Shown in pieces: positions 35,796 to 44,159 of a stretch of DNA of 64,000 nucleotides (position 1 is its first letter; each line of letters starts with the position of its first letter). The stretch comes from Phaeovulum veldkampii DSM 11550. Its GTDB lineage: Bacteria > Pseudomonadota > Alphaproteobacteria > Rhodobacterales > Rhodobacteraceae. Location: assembly GCF_003034995.1 (NCBI RefSeq), contig NZ_PZKF01000002.1, positions 79,057 through 143,056 of the forward strand, in the 5' to 3' direction. Under the pieces are notes generated by a model. It searched no databases, was not told the DNA's origin, and was given only the letters and a program-made list of their open reading frames with translations. The position numbers were made by a program, and so were the translations under genes.

Positions 35796-38666
35796 TCAGG
35801 TGTCCTTTCGCGTGGCTTTGCCGCGTGCGGTGGGGTCGTAATCCATCGGCTCTGCATTTACCGGCTCGCGTGCCGATCGCGCGATCCGCGAGAGGCTGTA
35901 AAGCATCAGCATCACCGCGCCGAGCACCGCAAGAAAGACCCCAAGATCAAATATCATGGCTGTTGCCAGTTCGAACTCCTCGATAGGGGGCAGATGCACA
36001 TACCCAAAGGCGCTGGTCAGGAACGGTTTGCCCGCAAGCCACGCGCCCGCGCCGGTCAGGCCCGCAATCACCACGCCCCATCCGATCATCGCATGGTATT
36101 CCACGCGCTGACGCAATTGCGCCCAGGCAAAGCCCGACGCCATGTATTGCATCAACAGCGCGATCGAGATCACCAGCCCGGCAACGAACCCGCCCCCCGG
36201 CTGGTTGTGGCCGCGCAGGAAGATGTAGATGCCCACCATCACCGCAATCGGCATCATCACCCGCGTGGCGACGACCATCATCAGCGGATGCCGGTCGCGC
36301 GAGCGGTTGTCTGACAAATCGGTGGTGCGCAGTCGCTGGGCCGCCGGGCCCTTCAGCAGCGCCTCCATCAGCGCAAAGATCACCAGCCCGGCAATGCCCA
36401 GCACGATGATTTCGCCATAGGTGTCATACCCCCTGAAATCGACAAGGATCACGTTCACAACGTTCGTTCCGCCGCCGCCTTCGTAGGAATTGGCAAGGTG
36501 ATAGCCCGAAATGGTGCTGACGTCGCGCAGCATGAACGCATAGGCAAGGCTCGCCACGCTCAGCCCTGCGGCGATCGCGATGCCAGCGTCGCGCAACCGC
36601 AGCAGCGTGGAGCTTTCCTTTGGGCTGGTCTTGGGCAGGAAGTGCAGCGCAAGCAGCAAAAGCATGATCGTGACCGTTTCAACCGAGATCTGGGTCAGCG
36701 CAAGGTCGGGCGCCGACAGATAGGCGAACCCGACCGAAATCATCAGGCCGATGACCCCGATCACGACCAGCGCCAGAAAGCGGTGACGGTGCATCACGAC
36801 GACAAACAGCGCCGCGGCGATCAGCAACACCCAGCCCACCACCACCGGCGGCGCCACCGGCAGCAGGGCGCGGCTGGGCAGGCCCATGCTGCCCCCGGCA
36901 AAGGCCACGAGCCCAAGCGCCACCGTGGCGGCAAACAGAATGGCAAGGTAGCGGCTGATCGCGCCATTGTGGCTGCGTTCTATCAGGTCACGCGACAGCG
37001 CGGCCATGCCATCCACCAGCGCGTCGAAGATCGCCTTGGCCTCGGGCCGGGGCAGGGCGTTCCAGATCCGGTCCAGACGGCTGTGCAGGGCAAGAAGCAC
37101 AAGCCCGCCACCGACCGCGATGACCGACATCACAAGCGCAGGGTTCACCCCGTGCCAGATCTTGAGCGAATAATGGGGCAGCGGCTCGCCACCTATCACT
37201 GCCGCGCCCGCCACCGCGACAAGCGGTCCGACAATGACCACGGGCAAGATGCCGATCAGCACCACAAGGGTTGCCAGCAGCGCCGGTGCGGCCCACATGC
37301 CAAACGCCGGGTCATGCGGCGTTGAAGGATAATCGCTGCGCACCGGGCCAAGGAAAACATGGCCGATGAAGCGCAGCGAATAGGCGACCGACAGCAGCGC
37401 CCCGATCGTGGCCAGAACCGGCACGGCAAACTGGCTGCCCGCCCATTCGGTCTGCTGTGCGGCGTCGAGCATCATCTCTTTGGACAGGAAACCGTTGAAC
37501 AGCGGAATTCCGGCCATCGACAGCGCCGTGATGGTGCCGATCACGAAAGTCACCGGCATCAGGCGCCGCAGCCCGCCAAGGCGTTTGATATCGCGGGTGT
37601 GCGCCTCGTGATCCACGATGCCCGCGATCATGAAAAGCGCGGCCTTGAAGGTCAGGTGGTTGATGATGTGAAACACCGCCACGACTGCGGCAAAGGGCGT
37701 GCCCAGCCCCAGCAGCATGGTCAGCAGCCCCAGATGGCTTACCGTCGAAAACGCAAGCAGCGCCTTCAGGTCATCCTTGAAAAGCGCGATCAGCGCGCCC
37801 AGCACCATGGTGACAAGGCCCGTGGTTGCCACGATGTAAAACCAGGCATCGGTGCCCGCCAGAACGGGCCACATTCGCGCCATCAGGAACACGCCCGCCT
37901 TTACCATCGTGGCGGAGTGCAGATAGGCAGAAACCGGCGTTGGCGCGGCCATCGCATGCGGCAGCCAGAAGTGGAACGGGAATTGCGCCGATTTGGTGAA
38001 AGCGCCCAGCAAAATCAGGATCAACGCGGGCAGATACCACTCTGACGCGCGGATCGCATCGCCCGCCATCAGGATTTCCGAGATCTGATAGCTGCCCGCG
38101 ATATCCCCAAGGATCAGCATCCCCGCGATCATCGCAAGCCCGCCTGCCCCGGTCACGACCAGCGCCATGCGCGCGCCCTGGCGGCCTTCGGGCAGATGGC
38201 TCCAAAATCCGATCAGCAGAAACGACGACAGCGAGGTCAGTTCCCAGAAAATCAGCAAAAGCAGGATGTTGTCTGACAAGACAATGCCCAGCATCGCGCC
38301 CTGAAACAACAGCAGATAGGTGTAGAAAACGCCCATCGGGTCATCGCCCGAAAGGTAGAACCGCGCATAGAGCGTGATCAGCAGCCCCATGCCCAGAATC
38401 ATGCCCGCAAACAGTAGCCCCAACCCGTCCAGAAAGAACGAGGCCGAAAGCCCCAGTTGCGGCAGCCATTCCAGACTGGCATGCACGGTTTCGCCGCGCA
38501 TCACCGCGGGGGCCAGCAGCAACAGCAGCAGCAGCGCAAGCGCCGTCGGCAGTGAAGTGAAGGTGGCACAAACCGTGCGTCCGCCGCGGATCATCACGCC
38601 CGGCAGCAGCGCGCCGATGAACGGCAACAGCACGATGATTAGCAGAACGCTGTTTTCATCCGTCAC
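35796..38666 (-). CDS. phaAB: Fused cation/proton antiporter subunits PhaA and PhaB (MrpAB)
   Basis: 956 residues with about 20 helices. Residues 1-500 are the NuoL-like core (LLLLIFWELTSLSSFLLIGF; AFTKSAQFPFHFWLPHAM with its Lys). Residues 600-770 are the MrpA C-terminal part. Residues 800-930 are an MnhB domain (GIYIFLRGHNQPGGGFVAGL). MrpA and MrpB are separate in Bacillus but fused here, as in rhizobial-type group 2 systems. The complex exports Na+ or K+ in exchange for protons across the inner membrane. It is the first gene of the operon, with a 262-bp gap upstream. Confidence 0.95.
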   Translation of the reverse strand: MTDENSVLLIIVLLPFIGALLPGVMIRGGRTVCATFTSLPTALALLLLLLLAPAVMRGETVHASLEWLPQLGLSASFFLDGLGLLFAGMILGMGLLITLYARFYLSGDDPMGVFYTYLLLFQGAMLGIVLSDNILLLLIFWELTSLSSFLLIGFWSHLPEGRQGARMALVVTGAGGLAMIAGMLILGDIAGSYQISEILMAGDAIRASEWYLPALILILLGAFTKSAQFPFHFWLPHAMAAPTPVSAYLHSATMVKAGVFLMARMWPVLAGTDAWFYIVATTGLVTMVLGALIALFKDDLKALLAFSTVSHLGLLTMLLGLGTPFAAVVAVFHIINHLTFKAALFMIAGIVDHEAHTRDIKRLGGLRRLMPVTFVIGTITALSMAGIPLFNGFLSKEMMLDAAQQTEWAGSQFAVPVLATIGALLSVAYSLRFIGHVFLGPVRSDYPSTPHDPAFGMWAAPALLATLVVLIGILPVVIVGPLVAVAGAAVIGGEPLPHYSLKIWHGVNPALVMSVIAVGGGLVLLALHSRLDRIWNALPRPEAKAIFDALVDGMAALSRDLIERSHNGAISRYLAILFAATVALGLVAFAGGSMGLPSRALLPVAPPVVVGWVLLIAAALFVVVMHRHRFLALVVIGVIGLMISVGFAYLSAPDLALTQISVETVTIMLLLLALHFLPKTSPKESSTLLRLRDAGIAIAAGLSVASLAYAFMLRDVSTISGYHLANSYEGGGGTNVVNVILVDFRGYDTYGEIIVLGIAGLVIFALMEALLKGPAAQRLRTTDLSDNRSRDRHPLMMVVATRVMMPIAVMVGIYIFLRGHNQPGGGFVAGLVISIALLMQYMASGFAWAQLRQRVEYHAMIGWGVVIAGLTGAGAWLAGKPFLTSAFGYVHLPPIEEFELATAMIFDLGVFLAVLGAVMLMLYSLSRIARSAREPVNAEPMDYDPTARGKATRKDT

Positions 38667-38928
38667 GGCAAACCTTCTTTCGTGTCTTCCCCGATCGAAT
38701 AAAGTGTTACTTTCCGTAATAACAACCGTTCCGGCGCCGGAAACTGTGGCAATTGTTCTGGGCAGGCCGCTGAAATTGCGCGTTTTGGGAGGAGCCTGCC
38801 AAAAAAGCCTGCAAACCTGGCGGGCGCTCGGGCCATCGGCGCAGGGCGGCGACAGGCCCTGGCCGGGCGCATGGGCGAGGGGGCGCCGCTTGGCACAGCG
38901 CGGCCAACCCCGGTCGGACAGTCAACCT
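38667..38928. promoter_or_regulatory. Upstream region of the pha operon
   Basis: 262 bp with no credible gene. The part nearest phaAB is AT-richer (about 38690-38735, ATAAAGTGTTACTTTCCGTA), with a loose TGTTA/TAACA inverted repeat. It probably holds the antiporter promoter, but no clear -35/-10 pair can be fixed. Confidence 0.35.
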
Positions 38929-39546
38929 TCAGACGGCCAGCAGCTTGCGAAACAGGGTTTCCAGATACGGTTCTGCCTCGGCGAACGGGTCGTGGCCTTC
39001 GCCCAGAACGGCGCGCACCTGCACATCGAAATCGGCGTAGTGCTGCGTCAGCGCCCAGATCGAAAAGACAAGGTGATGCGGATCGACCGGCGCGATCCGG
39101 CCTGCCTCGGCCCAGCCGCGGATGACGGCAGCCTTTTCATCGACCAGCGCCTTCAGATCGCCCGCCAGCGCGGGCTGCATCCGGGGCGCGCCTTGCAAGA
39201 TCTCATTGGCGAACAGCCGGCTTTCGCGCGGCAGGTCGCGGCTCATCTCCAGTTTGCGCCGGACATAGCCGAGGATTTCCTCCATCGGGTCGCCCGCGGC
39301 ATCCAGCGCGCGCAAGGGCGCCAGCCAGGTGTCCATCAGGCCGGTCAGCACCTCCAGATGGATCGCCTCTTTCGAGGCGAAGTAATACAGCAGGTTGGGC
39401 TTTGACAGCCCCGCCACCTCGGCGATCTGGTCCAGCGTCGCGCCGCGGAAGCCCTGGGCAGAAAACACCTCCAGAGCAGCCTCAAGGATCGCCCCGGTGT
39501 TGCGGCGCTGGATGCGGGTTTTCGGGCGTGGTGCGGGTTTGGTCAC
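38929..39546 (-). CDS. TetR-family regulator, RutR-like (copy 1)
   Basis: 205 residues. The TetR helix-turn-helix is GATLDQIAEVAGLSKPNLLYY, followed by a ligand domain with the RutR/YcdC hallmarks RESRLFANEILQGAPRM and PVDPHHLVFSIWALTQHYADF. E. coli RutR senses uracil and thymine. It is divergent from the transaminase gene and a perfect palindrome of RutR type lies between them at 39649-39672. Inference: it represses pyrimidine or beta-alanine use and itself. Confidence 0.88.
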   Translation of the reverse strand: MTKPAPRPKTRIQRRNTGAILEAALEVFSAQGFRGATLDQIAEVAGLSKPNLLYYFASKEAIHLEVLTGLMDTWLAPLRALDAAGDPMEEILGYVRRKLEMSRDLPRESRLFANEILQGAPRMQPALAGDLKALVDEKAAVIRGWAEAGRIAPVDPHHLVFSIWALTQHYADFDVQVRAVLGEGHDPFAEAEPYLETLFRKLLAV

Positions 39547-39648
39547 GGGCGATCTCTCCTCATTACCTGCCCTTTAGGACAGGGTTGCGCCCCGTGCAAT
39601 GCACACAAGGCCCGGCGTCCTTGACTGGCGGGCACGCTCTGCTAGCGT

Positions 39649-39672
39649 TTGTCTGACCATCCGGTCAGACAA
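39649..39672. promoter_or_regulatory. Predicted operator of the RutR-like regulator
   Basis: Perfect inverted repeat with 10-bp arms (TTGTCTGACC and GGTCAGACAA) and a 4-bp centre ATCC. The core TGACC-N4-GGTCA matches the E. coli RutR site TTGACCA-N2-TGGTCAA at nearly every fixed base. It lies 63 bp upstream of the transaminase start and about 100 bp upstream of the regulator start. Confidence 0.8.
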
Positions 39673-39734
39673 TCAGCACAAAGCCCCGGCCGGGCGCACC
39701 GGATGCCGGACCGGCGGGCACAGGGAGACCCGTC

Positions 39735-41063
39735 ATGGCGCTTGACCGCAAAGCGACGCCGAACGACCTTAACGCCTTCTGGATGCCATTCACCGCGAAC
39801 CGGCAATTCAAAAAGGCCCCGCGCATGTTCGTGGCCGCGAAAGACATGCATTATACAACGGCCGACGGTCGTCAGGTGCTGGACGGCACCGCAGGGCTGT
39901 GGTGCTGCAACGCGGGCCATTGCCGCCCCAGGATTACCGAGGCGATCCAGCGTCAGGCGGCAGAGCTTGATTACGCCCCCGCCTTCCAGATGGGGCACCC
40001 GGCGGCGTTTGAACTGGCCAACCGGATTATCGACATCGCGCCGAAGGGGATGGAACATGTGTTCTACACCAATTCAGGGTCGGAATCGGTCGAAACCGCG
40101 CTGAAGATTGCCATTGCCTACCACCGCGCCCGCGGCGAGGGGGCGCGCACCCGGCTGATCGGGCGCGAACGCGGCTATCACGGCGTCAACTTTGGTGGCA
40201 TTTCGGTGGGCGGGATCGTGACCAACCGCAAGGTCTTCGGCACCATGCTGGGCGGGGTCGATCATCTGCCGCACACGCATCTGCCGGGCCAGAACGCCTT
40301 TACGAAGGGCCAGCCCGAACACGGCGCGCATCTGGCCGACGAGCTGGAGCGGATCGTTGCCCTGCACGGCGCCGAAACCATCGCCGCCGTGATCGTGGAG
40401 CCGATGGCAGGCTCGACCGGTGTTCTGCTGCCGCCCAAGGGCTACCTGGAAAAGCTGCGCGCGATCACCAAAAAACACGGCATTCTGTTGATCTTTGATG
40501 AGGTCATCACCGGCTTCGGGCGTCTCGGCTCGGCCTTTGCCGCGCAGCATTACGGCGTGCTGCCCGACATGATGACCACCGCCAAGGGCCTGACCAACGG
40601 CGTGATCCCGATGGGCGCGGTCATCACCACCGCCGAGGTGCACGATGCCTTCATGGCCGGGCCGGAACACCTGATCGAACTGTTCCACGGCTACACCTAT
40701 TCCGGCAACCCGATTGCCAGCGCCGCGGGCATCGCCACGCTGGAAACCTACAAGGAAGAGGGCCTTTTCGAACGCGCCGCCGAAATGGCCCCCTACTGGC
40801 AAGAGGCGCTGCACAGCCTGCGCGGCACCCGCCATGTCATCGACATCCGCAACGAGGGCCTGATCGGCGCGGTGGAACTGGAGCCGATCGCGGGCGAGCC
40901 GACCAAACGCGCTTTCAGCGCCTTCCTGAAAGCCTATGACAAGGGCATCCTGATCCGCACCACCGGCGACATCATCGCCATGTCGCCGCCGTTGATCATC
41001 GAAAAGCCGCATATCGACCAACTGATCGGCACGCTGAAAGAGGTGCTCGACGGGTTGGAGTGA
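39735..41063 (+). CDS. Class III aminotransferase, beta-alanine/omega-amino acid:pyruvate type
   Basis: 442 residues. PLP fold type I with TNSGSESVETALKIA, the Asp255 pair in LLIFDEVITGFGRLG and the PLP lysine Lys284 in TTAKGLTNGVIPMGA. The N-terminus LDGTAGLWCCNAGHCRP is that of omega-amino-acid transaminases. It would convert beta-alanine (or 3-aminoisobutyrate) to malonate semialdehyde, the step after ureidopropionase. Regulatory context agrees: a RutR-like gene is divergent and pathway genes follow 1.7 kb downstream. Confidence 0.9.
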   Translation: MALDRKATPNDLNAFWMPFTANRQFKKAPRMFVAAKDMHYTTADGRQVLDGTAGLWCCNAGHCRPRITEAIQRQAAELDYAPAFQMGHPAAFELANRIIDIAPKGMEHVFYTNSGSESVETALKIAIAYHRARGEGARTRLIGRERGYHGVNFGGISVGGIVTNRKVFGTMLGGVDHLPHTHLPGQNAFTKGQPEHGAHLADELERIVALHGAETIAAVIVEPMAGSTGVLLPPKGYLEKLRAITKKHGILLIFDEVITGFGRLGSAFAAQHYGVLPDMMTTAKGLTNGVIPMGAVITTAEVHDAFMAGPEHLIELFHGYTYSGNPIASAAGIATLETYKEEGLFERAAEMAPYWQEALHSLRGTRHVIDIRNEGLIGAVELEPIAGEPTKRAFSAFLKAYDKGILIRTTGDIIAMSPPLIIEKPHIDQLIGTLKEVLDGLE

Positions 41064-41121
41064 GGCGGCAGGCAGGCATGATACTTGCCGTCCTTCGCAG
41101 ACAGCGCTGTCGGGCGCGGGT

Positions 41122-41159
41122 CGCGGGGCGGGGCGGGCGATGTTCCGCCCCGCCCCGCG
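41122..41159. terminator. Bidirectional GC hairpin between converging genes
   Basis: A perfect 15-bp stem of repeating CGGGG units (41122-41136 and 41145-41159) with an 8-nt loop. It lies between the transaminase stop (41063) and the stop of the convergent outer-membrane gene (41163). No U tract follows, but such stability would block read-through or shield both 3' ends. Confidence 0.65.
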
Positions 41160-41162
41160 GCT

Positions 41163-41855
41163 TCAGAACTTATAGATGGTGCCCAGTCGAACTTGCGAGA
41201 AGGTGAAGTCAGAGGTCACACTGGCACTCGGGAAATCGGGGCTGCCAAGGTCGATATACAGAACCTCGCCCTTCAGCGCCCAGCGATCCGACAATTCGTG
41301 GCGGAACCCGAGGCCCGCCGTCCACCCGGTTTCGGTGCCATCAAAGCCGCAGGCGATGTAGCCGCAGGCGCCAGCATCGGCAAAGCCCGAAATGTCGCCC
41401 GCAGCAAGGCCCGCAGTCATGTAGGGCATCGTGTTTCCGGTCTTCCAGCCCAGAACAAGCCGGGCCGTCGCCAACCAGTCCACCGCGGCCTCGCAACCGC
41501 CCTCGCCGGTCAGGCATGGGACAGTCCCGCCCTCGATGTGAGCGGAGTCGATGCCACCTGCGGTCAAGTCCGCTTCGAACCCAATGGACAGCGCTCCGCG
41601 TCGGCTGATTTCGCGCCCGATGCCCACGGTCAGGCTCGGCCCGGAAAGATCGACATCGGTCGCCTGATCCTCAGGCGCATAGCGATACGAGGGGCCATCG
41701 AACGTGCCACCGATCATCCCATACCCATACCAGCCAAGGCTCTTTGCCGCGGCTGCGGGAATCGGGTCAGGTTCGACGACTGGCCCGGTCATACCGCCCG
41801 CGAACGCCGGCATTGTCATCAGCGCAAGCGATGCGGAAACAAAAAGTCGAACCAT
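41163..41855 (-). CDS. Outer-membrane beta-barrel protein (Omp25/opacity-like)
   Basis: 230 residues. Signal peptide MVRLFVSASLALMTMPAFA, then alternating amphipathic strands (GWYGYGMIGGTFDG, YMTAGLAAGD, WTAGLGFRHELSDRWALKGE), ending SQVRLGTIYKF with a C-terminal Phe as in integral barrels. It has four Cys. Eight-stranded surface barrels of this kind are common in alphaproteobacteria; function unknown. It sits inside the pyrimidine region but converges on the transaminase, so it need not belong to it. The start is the ATG at 41855. Confidence 0.85.
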   Translation of the reverse strand: MVRLFVSASLALMTMPAFAGGMTGPVVEPDPIPAAAAKSLGWYGYGMIGGTFDGPSYRYAPEDQATDVDLSGPSLTVGIGREISRRGALSIGFEADLTAGGIDSAHIEGGTVPCLTGEGGCEAAVDWLATARLVLGWKTGNTMPYMTAGLAAGDISGFADAGACGYIACGFDGTETGWTAGLGFRHELSDRWALKGEVLYIDLGSPDFPSASVTSDFTFSQVRLGTIYKF

Positions 41856-42068
41856 GATGCTCACTTTCGAATAAAGAGAACGAGACTGCGTTGCCTTCGG
41901 AATACACCGTTTTGTGAGTGGGCCGTCTGATCTTTCAGCAAATATGGACAGTTTTTTCCAAGGGTTGCATGCGGGACACAGAGGCAATTCGCAGGTTAAT
42001 CCGGGCGATGCTGACCCAGGGACGCGCTCATCCATTCTGGGCGAGTGGAAAGGCACGCTCGACCGGTT

Positions 42069-42698
42069 TTACACCACACCGATCCCCCGCAGCACAATCC
42101 CCTTCACGCTGGCCTTTGCGGCCTGCCAATCGGCATCGGACAGCGGGCCACCGTTCAGCGTCTCGATCTGGTGGCTGAAATCGGCGTAGTGCTGGGTTGT
42201 GGCCCAGAGCATATAGAGCAGGTGGTACGGGTCCACCGGGGCCATCTTGCCTTCCGCGATCCAGCGGCGGATCACGCGGGCGCGGCCCTCGGTCCAGTCG
42301 CGCAGGGTGGTTTCCAGATAATCCTGAATCACCGGCGCGCCGTGCATCACCTCGGTCGCCCAGACCTTTGAGCCATGGGGATGGCGGCGCGAGATGTCCA
42401 TCTTGGCGTCGATATAAGCGCCGATCCCCTCCGCCGGGCCGGGGGCGGCATCGAAGGTCTCGGCGGCCTCCAGCCAGATGTGGAAGATGGTTTTCACCAC
42501 GGATCGGTAGAGCGATTCCTTGGTTGGGAAATAATAGTGCAGATTGGCCTTGGGCAGCCCCGCCAGATCGGCGATCACCTGCATGGTGGCGCCACCAAAG
42601 CCTGCCTCGGCAAAGACTTTTTCCGCTGCTGAAAGAATAAGCGCCTCATTCGCCTGACGGATCGCCTGGCGGCGCGGGGGGCGGTTCGGCTCGTCCAT
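42069..42698 (-). CDS. TetR-family regulator, RutR-like (copy 2)
   Basis: 209 residues, a paralogue of the regulator at 38929. The HTH reads GATMQVIADLAGLPKANLHYY and the ligand domain has PHGSKVWATEVMHGAPVIQDY and PVDPYHLLYMLWATTQHYADF. It is divergent from the carbamoylase-hydantoinase-ABC operon and two tandem palindromes lie between. Very likely the repressor of that operon, with a dihydropyrimidine or pyrimidine as inducer (inference). Confidence 0.88.
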   Translation of the reverse strand: MDEPNRPPRRQAIRQANEALILSAAEKVFAEAGFGGATMQVIADLAGLPKANLHYYFPTKESLYRSVVKTIFHIWLEAAETFDAAPGPAEGIGAYIDAKMDISRRHPHGSKVWATEVMHGAPVIQDYLETTLRDWTEGRARVIRRWIAEGKMAPVDPYHLLYMLWATTQHYADFSHQIETLNGGPLSDADWQAAKASVKGIVLRGIGVV

Positions 42699-42721
42699 CC
42701 GGCGCTGTCCTCAGATAATCG

Positions 42722-42737
42722 TTGACCGCTTGGTCAG
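42722..42737. promoter_or_regulatory. RutR-like operator O1
   Basis: TTGACC-GCTT-GGTCAG, imperfect palindrome with the core TGACC-N4-GGTCA, 24 bp upstream of the regulator start. Confidence 0.7.
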
Positions 42738-42753
42738 GTTATGGTGCGTTTCA

Positions 42754-42771
42754 CTTGACCGCATGGTCAAG
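42754..42771. promoter_or_regulatory. RutR-like operator O2
   Basis: CTTGACC-GCAT-GGTCAAG, a perfect palindrome, 50 bp upstream of the carbamoylase start. Centre-to-centre distance to O1 is about 33 bp, three helical turns, so two dimers could sit on the same face. Confidence 0.8.
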
Positions 42772-42821
42772 TTGGAATCGTCGCAAGGGGCGCCAAGACT
42801 CCGAACGACAGGGAGATCACA

Positions 42822-44072
42822 ATGCCTGCACCTGGAGAAAACCTCAGGATCAATTCCGCGCGCCTGTGGGACAGCCTGATGGAGATGGCGCAAATCGGCC
42901 CCGGCATCGCCGGTGGCTGCAACCGCCAGACGCTGACCGACGCCGATGCCGAGGGCCGCGCGCTGTTTCAGCGCTGGTGCGATGCGGCCGGGCTGACAAT
43001 GGGCGTCGATGCCATGGGCACGATGTTTGCCACGCGGGCGGGAACCGACCCCGAGGCCCTGCCGGTCTATGTGGGCAGCCATCTGGATACCCAGCCTACC
43101 GGCGGCAAGTATGACGGGGTGCTGGGTGTGCTGGGCGCGCTGGAATGCATCCGCACGATGAACGATCTGGGGATCCGCACGAAGCACCCGATCGTCGTGA
43201 CGAACTGGACCAACGAGGAAGGCGCGCGGTTTGCGCCCGCGATGCTGGCCTCGGGCGTGTTCGCCGGTGTGCATACGCTTGACTATGCCTATGGCCGCAC
43301 CGACCCCGAGGGCAAGACCTTCGGCGCGGAACTGGCGCGCATCGGCTGGGTCGGCGACGAGCCGGTGGGCGCGCGCAAGATGCACGCTTATTACGAGTTG
43401 CACATCGAACAGGGCCCGATCCTTGAGGCTGAGGGCAAGCAGATTGGTGTTGTCACCCATTGCCAGGGGCTGTGGTGGCTGGAATTCACGCTGACCGGGC
43501 GCGAGGCGCATACCGGATCGACCCCGATGCATCTGCGGGTGAATGCGGGGCTGGCGATGGCGCGCATCATGGAGATGGTGCAGGCGGTGGCGATGGCCGC
43601 CCTGCCCGATGCCGTGGGGGGCGTGGGTCAGGTGCGGTTTTCGCCGAACTCGCGCAACGTGCTGCCGGGAACGGTGGTGTTCACCGTGGACATCCGCAGC
43701 CCCGATCAGGCGAAGCTGGACGGCATGCGCGCCGAGATCGAGGCGAAGGCGGCGGCGCTCTGCGCCGACCTGGGTGTGGGGTATAGCGTCGAGGCGGTGG
43801 GCCATTTCGACCCGGTGACATTTGCCCCCGAACTGGTGGCCAATGTGCGCCGGGCCGCCGAGCGTCTGGGCTACAGTCACCGCGACATCATCTCGGGCGC
43901 CGGGCACGATGCCTGCTGGGCCGCGAAGGTGGCGCCCGCGACCATGGTGATGTGCCCTTGTGTGGGCGGCCTCAGCCATAACGAGGCCGAGGAGATCAGC
44001 CCCGACTGGGCCGCGGCGGGCACTGATGTGCTGCTGCATGCGGTGCTGGAAACCGCGCAGATCGTGGCATGA
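42822..44072 (+). CDS. Zn-dependent amidohydrolase (M20): N-carbamoyl-beta-alanine amidohydrolase type
   Basis: 416 residues. The metal-site motifs of the AllC/HyuC/beta-ureidopropionase family are YVGSHLDTQPTGGKYDGVLG, TNWTNEEGARFAPAM, HIEQGPILE and a late GAGHDACW. It removes the carbamoyl group of ureidopropionate to give beta-alanine, CO2 and ammonia. Allantoate or hydantoin-derived substrates are alternatives. The dihydropyrimidinase gene next door and the transaminase nearby favour the pyrimidine role. Confidence 0.92.
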   Translation: MPAPGENLRINSARLWDSLMEMAQIGPGIAGGCNRQTLTDADAEGRALFQRWCDAAGLTMGVDAMGTMFATRAGTDPEALPVYVGSHLDTQPTGGKYDGVLGVLGALECIRTMNDLGIRTKHPIVVTNWTNEEGARFAPAMLASGVFAGVHTLDYAYGRTDPEGKTFGAELARIGWVGDEPVGARKMHAYYELHIEQGPILEAEGKQIGVVTHCQGLWWLEFTLTGREAHTGSTPMHLRVNAGLAMARIMEMVQAVAMAALPDAVGGVGQVRFSPNSRNVLPGTVVFTVDIRSPDQAKLDGMRAEIEAKAAALCADLGVGYSVEAVGHFDPVTFAPELVANVRRAAERLGYSHRDIISGAGHDACWAAKVAPATMVMCPCVGGLSHNEAEEISPDWAAAGTDVLLHAVLETAQIVA

Positions 44073-44075
44073 GGC

Positions 44076-44127
44076 AAGGCCGGGGGCGCTGCCCCCGGAC
44101 CCCCGGGATATTTGAACCAAGATGAAA
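44076..44127. repeat. Dispersed GC-hairpin repeat, copy B
   Basis: GGGGGC-GCT-GCCCCC hairpin, GGACCCCCGGGATATTT and CCAAGATGAA, nearly identical to copy A at 27664-27715. It separates two genes of the same operon and ends about 33 bp before the dihydropyrimidinase start. Confidence 0.85.
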
Positions 44128-44159
44128 GCAGCACGGCTGCGCCAGGAGGGATCAGGGGC

